A stretch of DNA of 18,168 bases. Origin: JAAYCB01 sp012744395 (GTDB lineage: Bacteria > Planctomycetota > Planctomycetia > Pirellulales > Thermoguttaceae). The notes under the pieces are model-generated. The model did not search any database. It had not been told where the DNA came from and saw only the letters and a list, made by a program, of their open reading frames with translations. The DNA lies in contig JAQVNJ010000126.1 in the NCBI GenBank assembly GCA_028703175.1, positions 1-18,168 of the forward strand, in the 5' to 3' direction. Positions within the stretch are counted from its first letter, which is position 1, and every line of letters begins with the position of its first letter. Below, one piece after another: positions 1 to 7,195 of the stretch. Made by a program: the position numbers and the translations under genes.

Positions 1-1
1 G

Positions 2-649
2 CTGTTGCCCCAGGGGCGAACGATGGCCTCCGTCGCGGCGGCCGCGGTCTTCTACGAGACCCTGACGATGATGGCCGTCGGAGCGTTCTGGGCGGCGGCG
101 ATTCTCGCCGTCTGGTTCCGGCAGCACTGGGTGCTTTGCGCAACGGCGATCGGGCTGATGTCCGCCGCGGGGATCCCGACGCTGCCGCCCCTGTTTCGCC
201 GCTTGGCCCGGTTGGCTCGGGTGGCGCGTTCCGACCCGGCGACGCAGCGAAGACTCGACAGAATCGGCTACCAGACGCTCGCCATCGGCTGGTTGATGAT
301 GACCCTCTGCTGGGTGCTTCTGGCGGCCAGCCTCTGGGCCACGCTCAAGGCGATGGGCATCGAAGGGATCGACCTGGTCGCCGACATGCCTCGCTACATG
401 GCCTCGGTTGCGCTCGCCATGGTGGCCGGGTTTCTCTCGCTGATCCCCGGCGGCCTGCTCGTCCGCGACATGATCCTCGCCGAACTGATGGTCCCGTATT
501 TCGTTCAGATCCACACGCGGCTCGATCCCCAGGCAGCCGCCGTGCTCAGCGCCCTGGTCCTGCGGTTGGTCTGGCTGGTCGCCGAACTGGCGGCCTCCGG
601 CGTGGTATACTTCGGTTTTCGCCCCCGCAACCCGGCCGCGGCGAATTGA
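2..649 (+). CDS. Flippase-like integral membrane protein (LPG synthase TM / UPF0104 family), 3' part only
   Basis: The open frame runs in from the left edge, so the true start lies outside the window; the first in-window start-like codon (TTG at 5) is not believable as a start. About 215 C-terminal residues are visible. They form at least four hydrophobic segments (near residues 20-38, 40-58, 92-112 and 130-155) and a final helix, broken by an arginine-rich loop. Two patches fit the lysylphosphatidylglycerol synthase transmembrane family: the FYETLTMM helix and SLIPGGLLVRDMILAEL, which corresponds to the conserved PGG(L)GxRE-type signature. Members are polytopic inner-membrane proteins, often encoded beside polyprenyl-phosphate glycosyltransferases and thought to move or modify lipids. 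The GT2 gene starts 17 bases after the stop, so the two are very likely co-transcribed. Family assignment is fairly good; the substrate is unknown. Confidence 0.75.
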   Translation: MLPQGRTMASVAAAAVFYETLTMMAVGAFWAAAILAVWFRQHWVLCATAIGLMSAAGIPTLPPLFRRLARLARVARSDPATQRRLDRIGYQTLAIGWLMMTLCWVLLAASLWATLKAMGIEGIDLVADMPRYMASVALAMVAGFLSLIPGGLLVRDMILAELMVPYFVQIHTRLDPQAAAVLSALVLRLVWLVAELAASGVVYFGFRPRNPAAAN

Positions 650-666
650 AACGGAGGCAGACGGCA

Positions 667-1632
667 ATGCTCTCGATCGTGATCCCCGTTTACAACGAGC
701 AACAGAGTCTCCAGGAGCTGCACCGGCAGCTCGACGAGGTCGGCAGACAGAACAACCTCCAGCTCGACATCGTGTTCGTCGACGACGGGTCGACCGACGG
801 CTCCTGGGCGGTTGTTGAGAACCTGGTTGCCGGCGATCCGCGGGCCAGCGCGATTCGCTTTCGCCGGAATTTCGGCAAGGCCGCGGCGCTCAACGCCGGC
901 TTCGCCCAGGCCCGAGGCGAGTTGGTGATCACGCTCGACGCCGATTTGCAGGATGATCCGGCCGAAATCCCCGGCTTCCTGGCGCAGATGGAGCAGGGAT
1001 TCGACGTCGTCAGCGGCTGGAAGAAGACCCGCCACGATCCCTGGCACAAGGTCGGGCCGTCGCGCGTCTTCAACTGGATGGTCAGCCGGCTGACGGGCGT
1101 GAAGCTCCACGATCACAATTGCGGGATGAAATGCTATCGCCGCGAGATCTTCGACGAAGTCACGCTCTACGGCGAACTGCACCGCTTCGTGCCGGTCCTG
1201 GCAGACGCCCGGGGATACCGCGTCGGCGAACGCGTGATCCAGCACCGGCCGCGCCAATTCGGCCAATCCAAGTACGGGCTGACCCGCTTCGTGAAGGGGT
1301 TTCTCGACCTCTTGACGGTCAAGTTCCTCACCGGGTTCGGGCAGCGACCGCAGCACATTCTCGGAACGATCGGCCTGATCTCATTCCTGCTCGGCGCCCT
1401 GGGAATGACCTATTTGGCGATTTATTGGCTGGTCGCGCAGATTCGGCCGGACCTCGGACTGCTGCCGCTCCACGAGCGGCCCGCCGTGATCTACGCGGTC
1501 GGTCTGCTGCTCCTGGGCGCCCAGTTCATGTCCGTCGGCGTCCTGGGAGAACTCGTGATCGCCTACACCCAGAGGAGCGACCGCAATTACTCGATCGCCG
1601 AGCGGATCGGCCGCGGAACGCCGCAACCTTGA
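667..1632 (+). CDS. GT2 polyprenyl-phosphate glycosyltransferase (ArnC/GtrB/DPM1-like)
   Basis: Predicted to transfer a sugar from a nucleotide-sugar to undecaprenyl (polyprenyl) phosphate on the cytoplasmic face of the inner membrane. The protein is 321 residues. It opens with the GT-A beta strand LSIVIPVYNE (2-11), then VFVDDGSTDGSW (36-47), the metal-binding LDADLQDDP (90-98) and NCGMKCYRR (151-159), which resembles the acceptor-side motif of GtrB/DPM-like enzymes. Two C-terminal transmembrane helices follow (about 231-256 and 273-300), the usual GtrB/ArnC layout and length. The ATG at 667 was chosen because GGAGG at 653-657 sits nine bases upstream and the protein then begins exactly at the family's first strand; the frame is open further upstream, but that part is a shadow of the preceding gene. 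Which sugar is transferred cannot be read from the sequence. Confidence 0.9.
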   Translation: MLSIVIPVYNEQQSLQELHRQLDEVGRQNNLQLDIVFVDDGSTDGSWAVVENLVAGDPRASAIRFRRNFGKAAALNAGFAQARGELVITLDADLQDDPAEIPGFLAQMEQGFDVVSGWKKTRHDPWHKVGPSRVFNWMVSRLTGVKLHDHNCGMKCYRREIFDEVTLYGELHRFVPVLADARGYRVGERVIQHRPRQFGQSKYGLTRFVKGFLDLLTVKFLTGFGQRPQHILGTIGLISFLLGALGMTYLAIYWLVAQIRPDLGLLPLHERPAVIYAVGLLLLGAQFMSVGVLGELVIAYTQRSDRNYSIAERIGRGTPQP

Positions 1633-1785
1633 CGCAACCGTTCAGGCCCCCGGAGCGCCCCCGGGGGGCGGTCGTGCGACGGCGACAACCAGCGCGATCC
1701 GCGCCGGACCGGCGCGCGGCTCGCCACGACAATCGGTCCGCTCCGCGCCGCGAGCGCCGGCGGGCCCTTTTTCCTGGAGGCAGCG

Positions 1786-3381
1786 ATGAACGAGCAATCG
1801 AGCGACAACAGGGCAGGCTTGCGAAAAACCGTGTATGCGATCCTCGTCGCCGTGGGAATCGGCGCGGTGATCGGGCGGATTCTAGCCGTCGATGCGGTGG
1901 AAGAGACACGGCTACAGGAATACCGGGCGCGGCTCATCCCGCGCCAACTTGCCGAGAAGCGCGCCCGGCTCGTCGAGCAAGGCGCTGCGGAAGCCGCCAT
2001 CGTCCGCGAGTTGCAGCGGACCGAGGCATCGCTCCGCCGCGACGTGGGCATTCCGCGTCCCTTTCTCAGCGCCAATGATCGCAGCCGCTGGTGCACGCTC
2101 CGCGCCCTGGTCGAACCGGAGATGCGAGTCGCCGCGGAGATCGGAACGGACAAGGACGGAAGGCCGCGGTATGCATGGGTCTGGTACGCGATCGACAAGG
2201 TGCTCGCCCAGCCGGGCTGGGAGACCATCGACATGGTCCAGCACGCGCTGCCGTCGCACGGAGCCGGCGGCCGGGCGTTTCTCTATTCCAGCAAGCCGCC
2301 CCTGTTGCCGACCTTGATGGCGCTGCCCTACTGGGGGATTCACAAGGCAACCGGGGCGACCCTCGGTACGCATCCCTACGAGATCGGCCGGGCCCTGCTG
2401 ATCCTCTACAACGTCATTCCCCTGCTGGTCTACTTCCTCCTGCTGGCGCGGCTCATCGAGCGTTTCGGCAGCTCGGATTGGGGGCGAATCTTCACCATGG
2501 CGGCAGCCGTGTTTGGGACCTTTCTGACAACCTTTGCCGTCGTGCTGAACAATCACCTGCCCGGCGCGATCAGCGCGCTGGTTGCGCTCTATGCCTGCAT
2601 TCGCATCTGGTTCGATGGGGAGCGCCGGCTCCGCTATTTCGTGATCGCGGGCCTGTTCGGAGCATTCGTCGTCGCCTGCGAATTGCCGGGCCTGGCGTTT
2701 GCCTGCGCGATCGGCGCGGCCCTGTTGTGGAAGGCTCCCAGGCAGACGCTGGCCGGTTTCGCCCCCGCGGCGCTTGTGGTGGCCGCCGGATTCTTCGCGA
2801 CCAACTGGGCGGCCCACCAGACCCTCGAACCGGCCTATATGAACCAGGCCTGGTACGACTACGAGTACAAACGCCACCCCGACGACCGGCAGGCCAGGCC
2901 GAGCTACTGGCGGAATCGCGTCGGCATCGACCAGGGGGAGCCGTCCGAATTGACCTATGCGGTGCACGCGCTGGTGGGACACCACGGTATCTTTTCGCTG
3001 TCGCCGATCTGGATCCTCTCGGTCGCCGGGCTCGGTCTCTGGCTGGTCCGGCCGGCCGATCCCCGGCTCCGCCATCTGGCCCTGCTGATCGCCGCGGTGT
3101 CCATCGTCTGCCTGGTCTTCTATCTGTTCATGCAGCCGCAGGAAAACCGCAACTACGGCGGGATGACGGCGGGGCTCCGCTGGGCGTTCTGGTTCGCCCC
3201 GATGTGGCTCGTGGCCATGCTGCCGGCGGCCGACCAATGCGCCGAAAGAACCTGGATTCGCCGGATCGCGCTGGTGCTCTTGGCGGTCTCCGCCCTCTCG
3301 GCAGCCTACCCGACGTGGAACCCCTGGACGCACCCCTGGCTCTACAATTTCATGCACGACTTGGGTTGGATCGGAGCGTGA
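1786..3381 (+). CDS. Large polytopic membrane protein, probable GT-C (ArnT/PMT-like) glycosyltransferase
   Basis: A 531-residue protein with an N-terminal membrane anchor (about 14-32), a charged helical stretch (38-86) and roughly ten hydrophobic segments between 203 and 508. After the sequence EPEMR (110-114) comes a soluble region ending in LYSSKPPLLPTLMALPYW (166-183). An acidic residue early in the first loop followed by a KPPL stretch is the pattern of ArnT/PMT-type GT-C enzymes, which take sugars from polyprenyl-phosphate donors on the periplasmic side. Other distinctive patches are NNHLPGAISAL (255-265) and NYGGMTAGLRW (456-466). The ATG at 1786 has GGAGG at 1776-1780, five bases upstream. 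It lies 153 bases after the GT2 gene, same strand. The GT-C reading is inference from motif and context; the long N-terminal helical insert is not typical of ArnT. Confidence 0.6.
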   Translation: MNEQSSDNRAGLRKTVYAILVAVGIGAVIGRILAVDAVEETRLQEYRARLIPRQLAEKRARLVEQGAAEAAIVRELQRTEASLRRDVGIPRPFLSANDRSRWCTLRALVEPEMRVAAEIGTDKDGRPRYAWVWYAIDKVLAQPGWETIDMVQHALPSHGAGGRAFLYSSKPPLLPTLMALPYWGIHKATGATLGTHPYEIGRALLILYNVIPLLVYFLLLARLIERFGSSDWGRIFTMAAAVFGTFLTTFAVVLNNHLPGAISALVALYACIRIWFDGERRLRYFVIAGLFGAFVVACELPGLAFACAIGAALLWKAPRQTLAGFAPAALVVAAGFFATNWAAHQTLEPAYMNQAWYDYEYKRHPDDRQARPSYWRNRVGIDQGEPSELTYAVHALVGHHGIFSLSPIWILSVAGLGLWLVRPADPRLRHLALLIAAVSIVCLVFYLFMQPQENRNYGGMTAGLRWAFWFAPMWLVAMLPAADQCAERTWIRRIALVLLAVSALSAAYPTWNPWTHPWLYNFMHDLGWIGA

Positions 3382-3465
3382 ACGCGGGGAAGCTTTTTAC
3401 TATCCACTATCCGCTTTCGAGAGTTGCCGCGGCTGGTTGTCTGAAAGAGGTAAGGAATCTGCCTG

Positions 3466-4644
3466 ATGGAGAAAAAAACGGTTCGTGCCGGCCTGGTCGG
3501 TTCGGGCTTCTCGTCAACGTTTCATTTCGAGGCCCTGCAAAAGGTCTACGGCGCCAGCGTCGAGGTCGTCGGTGTCTTCAGCAAGGATGCCGATCGCGGC
3601 AAGGTGTTTGCGGAGAAGCGGGGTATCCGGGCGTTCCCGACTCTCGGCGACCTGCTCGCCGAGGTGGACGCCGTTCACGTCTGCGTGCCGCCGGTAGCCC
3701 ATGAGCCGACCGCGATCGCCGCCTTGGAGCGCGACAAGTTCGTAATCTGCGAGAAGCCGCTGACTGGATATTTCGGCGACGGCTCGGCCGATTTCCACTG
3801 GGCCCGCGCCGACATGGAGATCGCCCTGGAAACGGCCCTGGCGAGCGTCGACCGGATTCTCGAAGCGGAGCGGGGCAGCAAGGGCCGGTTGCTCTATGCG
3901 GAGAACTGGGTCTACGCCCCGGCGGTCCAGAAGGAGCGCGAGATTCTCGAGAAGACAGGGGGGCAGATTCTCTGGATTCACGGCGAGGAGGCGCACAGCG
4001 GATCGCATTCGGCCGATTACGCCCATGCGGCCCGCTGTGGCGGCGGCGTGCTGATCGGCAAGGGGTGCCATCCGCTGACCGCGGCCCTCTACCTGAAACG
4101 CGTGGAGGGCCGGGCCTGCGGCGCGCCGATTCGGCCCAAGACCGTCACCGCGCGAACGCACGCCATCACGCGGATGCCGGGCTTTCGCGATCAAGGGCAC
4201 ATCCGCTGCGACTATTACGACATCGACGATTTCGCCATGATCCACGTCGAATTCGACGACGGCACGATCGCCACAATCGTCACCAGCGACATCGTGCTGG
4301 GCGGCATCCACAATTGGCTCGAGGTCTGCGCCAACAACCACCGGACGATCTGCAACATCAATCCGAACACGGCGATGCAGACCTACAATCCGGTGGAAGC
4401 CAACTTCCAGGATATCTACGTCGTGGAAAAGATCGGGACCAAGCAAGGCTGGGCGTGTACATCGCCCGACGAAGACTGGTTCACCGGCTACCCGCAGGAG
4501 ATCGAGGCCTTCTACCGGACGATCGCCGATGGCGAACCGCCCGAGAGCGACAGCCTGCTGGCGGCCGACGCGATTTCGACGATCTACAGCGCGTATCTTT
4601 CCGCCCGGCGGGCGGGAGCGGCTGTCGATGTCCGCGCGTACTGA
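3466..4644 (+). CDS. Gfo/Idh/MocA family NAD(P)-dependent oxidoreductase
   Basis: A 392-residue soluble protein with no signal peptide, so probably cytoplasmic. The N-terminal Rossmann fold shows GLVGSGFSSTFH (9-20) as the dinucleotide-binding turn, and the family's ICEKPL motif is at 94-99 with the likely catalytic lysine K97. GGGVLIGKGCHPL (192-204) corresponds to the conserved GGG...H stretch of the C-terminal alpha/beta domain, with H202 in the usual place. Family members oxidise or epimerise sugars, inositols and related polyols; the substrate is not predictable here. A helical insert of about 35 residues, FGDGSADFHW onward (102-136), follows the EKP motif. The ATG at 3466 is preceded by purine-rich AAGAGGTAAGGA (3445-3456). 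The DUF6807 gene follows 112 bases later on the same strand. Confidence 0.9.
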   Translation: MEKKTVRAGLVGSGFSSTFHFEALQKVYGASVEVVGVFSKDADRGKVFAEKRGIRAFPTLGDLLAEVDAVHVCVPPVAHEPTAIAALERDKFVICEKPLTGYFGDGSADFHWARADMEIALETALASVDRILEAERGSKGRLLYAENWVYAPAVQKEREILEKTGGQILWIHGEEAHSGSHSADYAHAARCGGGVLIGKGCHPLTAALYLKRVEGRACGAPIRPKTVTARTHAITRMPGFRDQGHIRCDYYDIDDFAMIHVEFDDGTIATIVTSDIVLGGIHNWLEVCANNHRTICNINPNTAMQTYNPVEANFQDIYVVEKIGTKQGWACTSPDEDWFTGYPQEIEAFYRTIADGEPPESDSLLAADAISTIYSAYLSARRAGAAVDVRAY

Positions 4645-4756
4645 GGAGTTTGAGCCGGAAGGAAGCGCGCGGAGTGGGGCGATTCGCTGTCCGCAGCCGC
4701 GCGGAACGATGCACAATGAATCGTGGGAGCCGGGCCGGTCCGCCCGGAGAAGCCTG

Positions 4757-6028
4757 ATGAAGCCTGGGTGTTTTCCCGTCCTATCGGACAGGTTCCGTTC
4801 TGTCTTGTGGCGGGCGGCGGTCGTGGCCTGCATTCCGGCCGCCGCTTCGCTTGCCGGTGGCGGCGAGCCGATGCTGAGCCTGCCCGGCAGCAACCTCCCC
4901 TTGAGCTTCCACGTCGACCTGCCCGGCGGCGTGGAGGAGCCGGCCGGTGGCGCTTGCCTGATCGAGGCCGGAGAGTCCGATCTCCGGCCCGCTGTCCAGC
5001 TCGTCCCGAGCGTCACGGCGGCGGGGCTGCCGGATCCGCGGCGGCTGGCCCTGGTCGGCACGATCGCGCCGGGCAGCCGCGCCGACCGGCGGCGGTGCTT
5101 TCGCCTCGCCGGCGGCGAGACGGCGAAACCGGAATCGCAGACCGCCGGATTTGAATTTGTTGAAGCCGGCGACGCCTCGTTGCGGGTCCTCGACGACGGC
5201 AAGCCCGTCTTCGTCTACAACTTCGGCACGATGACGAACCCCGCGGTCCCCGCGGCCGATCATCGCCGCAGCCGGTCCTGCTACATCCACCCCGTCCACG
5301 GCGTGGACGGCGAAATCCTCACCGACGACTTTCCAAAAGACCACTACCACCATCACGGAATCTTCTGGACCTGGCCGCATGTGGCCGTCGACGGCCGCGA
5401 GCACGATCTCTGGGCGGGCGATTCCATCCGGCAGCAGTTCGTCCGATGGCTTGCCCGGCGGGCCGGCCCGGTGGCGGCCGTGCTCGGGGTCGAGAACGGG
5501 TGGTTCGTGGGCGATCGGAAGGTGATCACCGAACGCGTCTGGATGCGGGCTTACCAGGTCGCCGGCCAATGGCGGGCGCTGGACATCGAGCTGTTCTTGA
5601 TCCCCAATGGCAGTCCGGTAACGCTTCGGGGAGCCGAGGGGAAGAGCTACGGAGGCCTGACGATCCGCTTCGCCCCGCAAAGCCCCGCCGTGATCACCGT
5701 GCCAAGCGGCACGATCCAGCAGGACCTGACGACGACGATTCTCCGCTGGGCCGACTTGACGGCGCGGATGCGCGGCTCCCAAAACCGCAGCGGCGCCGCG
5801 GTCTTCATCGCGCCCGACCATCCGGATTATCCCCCCACCTGGCTGCTCCGGCACTACGGCCCGCTGTGCGTCGGCTGGCCAGGGGTCGAGCCGCAAATGC
5901 TCGCCGCCGACCGGCCGATACGCCTGGCTTACCGGATCGGCATCCATCGGGGCGAAGCGAGCACGGCGGAACTTGCCCGCGCGTACGATGCCTATCTTGC
6001 GGGGCAAAAGGCGTCGTGGCTCGACTGA
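4757..6028 (+). CDS. DUF6807 ('PmoA family') exported protein
   Basis: The protein is 423 residues with an N-terminal export signal: a short positively charged segment, a hydrophobic core around VLWRAAVVACIPAAASLA, then GGGEP. The family core is clear: FVYNFGTMTNP, YIHPVHGVDGEILTDD, and the His-rich DHYHHHGIFWTW with D195, H196 and H198-H200. The name PmoA is an annotation artefact; no methane-oxidation role is implied. DUF6807 proteins are common in planctomycetes and Bacteroidetes next to sugar-acting genes, and the His cluster suggests a metal site (inference). The ATG at 4757 is preferred because GGAGAA (4746-4751) is five bases upstream and the signal peptide starts cleanly; ATG at 4709 and the still longer frame from 4529 add charged sequence before the signal and overlap or abut the oxidoreductase gene. 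Confidence 0.87.
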   Translation: MKPGCFPVLSDRFRSVLWRAAVVACIPAAASLAGGGEPMLSLPGSNLPLSFHVDLPGGVEEPAGGACLIEAGESDLRPAVQLVPSVTAAGLPDPRRLALVGTIAPGSRADRRRCFRLAGGETAKPESQTAGFEFVEAGDASLRVLDDGKPVFVYNFGTMTNPAVPAADHRRSRSCYIHPVHGVDGEILTDDFPKDHYHHHGIFWTWPHVAVDGREHDLWAGDSIRQQFVRWLARRAGPVAAVLGVENGWFVGDRKVITERVWMRAYQVAGQWRALDIELFLIPNGSPVTLRGAEGKSYGGLTIRFAPQSPAVITVPSGTIQQDLTTTILRWADLTARMRGSQNRSGAAVFIAPDHPDYPPTWLLRHYGPLCVGWPGVEPQMLAADRPIRLAYRIGIHRGEASTAELARAYDAYLAGQKASWLD

Positions 6029-6271
6029 GGTTCCGCGCCGCGCCGATCGGCCGTGGCTTCGGCAGATGCGAATCCTGCGGTGGCCGGGGTTGTCAAGACA
6101 CTCGATTTGCCGGACTGCGGCTGGCCCCTTGGCTTCGAGGCTCCTTTGCCCGGAATCGGTGCGGCTCGCTTGGCGAGCTTGGAGGCGGCCGAGGCGGTGG
6201 CCCGTTGGTCTCCAACGGCGACAGACCCGCCCTGCATCGGCCCTGCGCGGTGGAAGGTCCACGTTGGGCAG
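6029..6271. other. Intergenic DNA between convergent genes, possible dispersed repeat
   Basis: No gene is supported here. The short plus frame 6053-6367 has no ribosome binding site or recognisable content and runs antisense through rpsU. Read on the minus strand, about 6050-6080 encodes GFASAEATAD, a peptide I recall as a frequent spurious translation in planctomycete and related genomes, which would make this a dispersed non-coding repeat. That identification is from memory and is not proven by this window. Confidence 0.35.
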
Positions 6272-6301
6272 GAAGAAGAAGAACGCCTCGCGGGGGCGTT
6301 C
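6272..6301 (-). terminator. Intrinsic terminator of rpsU
   Basis: On the minus strand GAACGCC pairs perfectly with GGCGTTC around a 7-base loop (6301 down to 6281), followed at once by the U-rich tract TTCTTCTTC (6280-6272). The stem starts inside the rpsU stop codon (TGA at 6302-6300), so termination begins directly at the end of the coding region. Confidence 0.82.
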
Positions 6302-6497
6302 AAACGCCTTGCAGCGTGCGGGTGCGGCGGGCACGGCGTTCAGCGCGGAGGCGAGCACGGCGCTTAACTTCGCTTGGCTTCTCGTAATACTCGCGGCGCC
6401 GCATCTCCTTCTTGATCCCACTCCGCTCCACCAGTTTGCGGAACCGCCGCACCGCCTCTTGGATCGACTCGCTCTCCCGCAACGTCAGCTTGACCAC
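6300..6497 (-). CDS. rpsU: 30S ribosomal protein bS21
   Basis: This 65-residue basic protein is a clear bS21. It has the family pattern ESIQEAVRRFRKLVERSG near the start, then IKKEMRRREYYEKPSE and an Arg/Lys-rich C-terminal helix with KRRARLRAERRARR. bS21 binds the 30S platform near the anti-Shine-Dalgarno region of 16S rRNA and helps initiation. The start is GTG (6497-6495), set by a perfect AGGAGG on the minus strand (complement of 6503-6508) with a five-base spacer. The gene stands alone, with its own terminator overlapping the stop codon and a candidate promoter upstream. Length is normal for the family. Confidence 0.95.
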   Translation of the reverse strand: MVKLTLRESESIQEAVRRFRKLVERSGIKKEMRRREYYEKPSEVKRRARLRAERRARRTRTLQGV

Positions 6498-6934
6498 TCA
6501 ATCCTCCTTTTGTTGTTGTTGCTGTTCGCCCCGGCTGAGCGGGCGAAAGAACCACGAAAAGAACCGAACTCGTTCGAGCAAGATTACTTTACACCGCCGG
6601 GCGGGGACTTGTCCACCCATTCCGAACCAGCCAGCCGCCAATTCCTTCAATGCCACTGCCCGTCCTCTCCGCCCCCCGGGGCCCTGTCCCGCTGACGTCT
6701 ACTCCTCCTGGATCGGCGGCCTGTCGGGGTGTTCACCATCCTCCCCGACCCCGGGTGGCCGCGGTGCCTTGAACCCGGCCCGGGCCGCAGACTCGCTCTT
6801 GTCGGAAAACACTCCCCAGCTTCAACTTGCGGTGATGAAACGCGGTTTTCGGTTTGATCCGCGCGGCACCGTCGGCCGATCTCATTACGGCGCCCGAGCC
6901 GTGCACCCCTTGCTGATTCCGGAGCATCCCGCCC
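6498..6934. other. Intergenic region between divergent rpsU and the small plus-strand gene
   Basis: This stretch of 437 bases holds the rpsU ribosome binding site, a CAA-repeat-like 5' leader (minus strand) and the candidate rpsU promoter. The long plus frame through it (6412-6999) begins antisense inside rpsU and shows no recognisable domain or start signal. I see no RNA gene or mobile element. Confidence 0.5.
6586..6615 (-). promoter_or_regulatory. Candidate sigma70 promoter for rpsU
   Basis: Minus strand: TGGACA (complement of 6610-6615), an 18-base spacer, then TAAAGT (complement of 6586-6591), 89 bases before the rpsU start. The -35 matches five of six consensus bases, the -10 only four. 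Weak but correctly placed. Confidence 0.3.
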
Positions 6935-7195
6935 ATGCCGTCACAACCGGCGACAGCCTACTTCGAAGCCCTTGTCGCGCTCGACCTGAAACACGATGAA
7001 CTGCTTCGGCAGTTGGAGCAGCTCGATCAGCGGATCGAGCGAGTGCTCCAGGACAACCAGCCGTCGCGGACGGCTGGCCCCGCTTCCACCGCGCCGGCCG
7101 CGCCGGCCGCGCCGGCCGCGCCGGCTCGCCCGGCGTCCGCGGACCTGCCGGCGCCGTCTCTCAGTGGCGGCGGTCCAGATGCCCCGACTTGCTGA
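6935..7195 (+). CDS. Small hypothetical protein with helical N-terminus and Ala-Pro tail
   Basis: An 86-residue protein of unknown function. Residues 8-42 (from YFEALVALDLKHDELL to RIERVLQD) form a strongly amphipathic, charged heptad-like helix that could be a short coiled coil. The rest is low-complexity Ala/Pro/Ser with four APA units encoded by a 9-base tandem repeat. The ATG at 6935 has GGAG (6921-6924) ten bases upstream. No signal peptide or membrane segment. The 3' end overlaps the tail of the convergent AarF/UbiB gene by 35 bases. The helix looks like selected protein sequence, the tail less so; it could still be a spurious frame. Confidence 0.5.
   Translation: MPSQPATAYFEALVALDLKHDELLRQLEQLDQRIERVLQDNQPSRTAGPASTAPAAPAAPAAPARPASADLPAPSLSGGGPDAPTC
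7091..7126 (+). repeat. 9-base tandem repeat, four copies
   Basis: GCGCCGGCC is repeated three times perfectly (7091-7117), followed by a copy with one change, GCGCCGGCT (7118-7126). It is in frame with the small gene and encodes the Ala-Pro-Ala tail, so copy-number change would lengthen or shorten the tail without a frameshift. Confidence 0.9.

Noticed and set aside
136..666. In-frame upstream extension of the GT2 gene
   Set aside because: It overlaps the membrane protein gene, has shadow composition (Arg/Pro/Gly), and the RBS plus family N-terminus place the start at 667.
1645..1669. GC-rich inverted repeat between the GT2 and GT-C-like genes as a terminator
   Set aside because: The stem GCCCCCGG/CCGGGGGC has a bulge and no T-tract, so nothing shows it ends transcription.
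4529..4756. Longer starts for the DUF6807 gene (4529 or 4709)
   Set aside because: They add charged residues before the signal peptide, lack a good RBS and, for 4529, overlap the oxidoreductase gene.
4757..6028. Methane monooxygenase subunit PmoA
   Set aside because: The family label is historical. The protein is exported and has a DHYHHHG core, not a multi-helix membrane subunit of methane monooxygenase.
6412..6999. A 195-codon plus frame
   Set aside because: It begins antisense in rpsU, has no RBS and no recognisable content; the small gene starting at 6935 is the better candidate.
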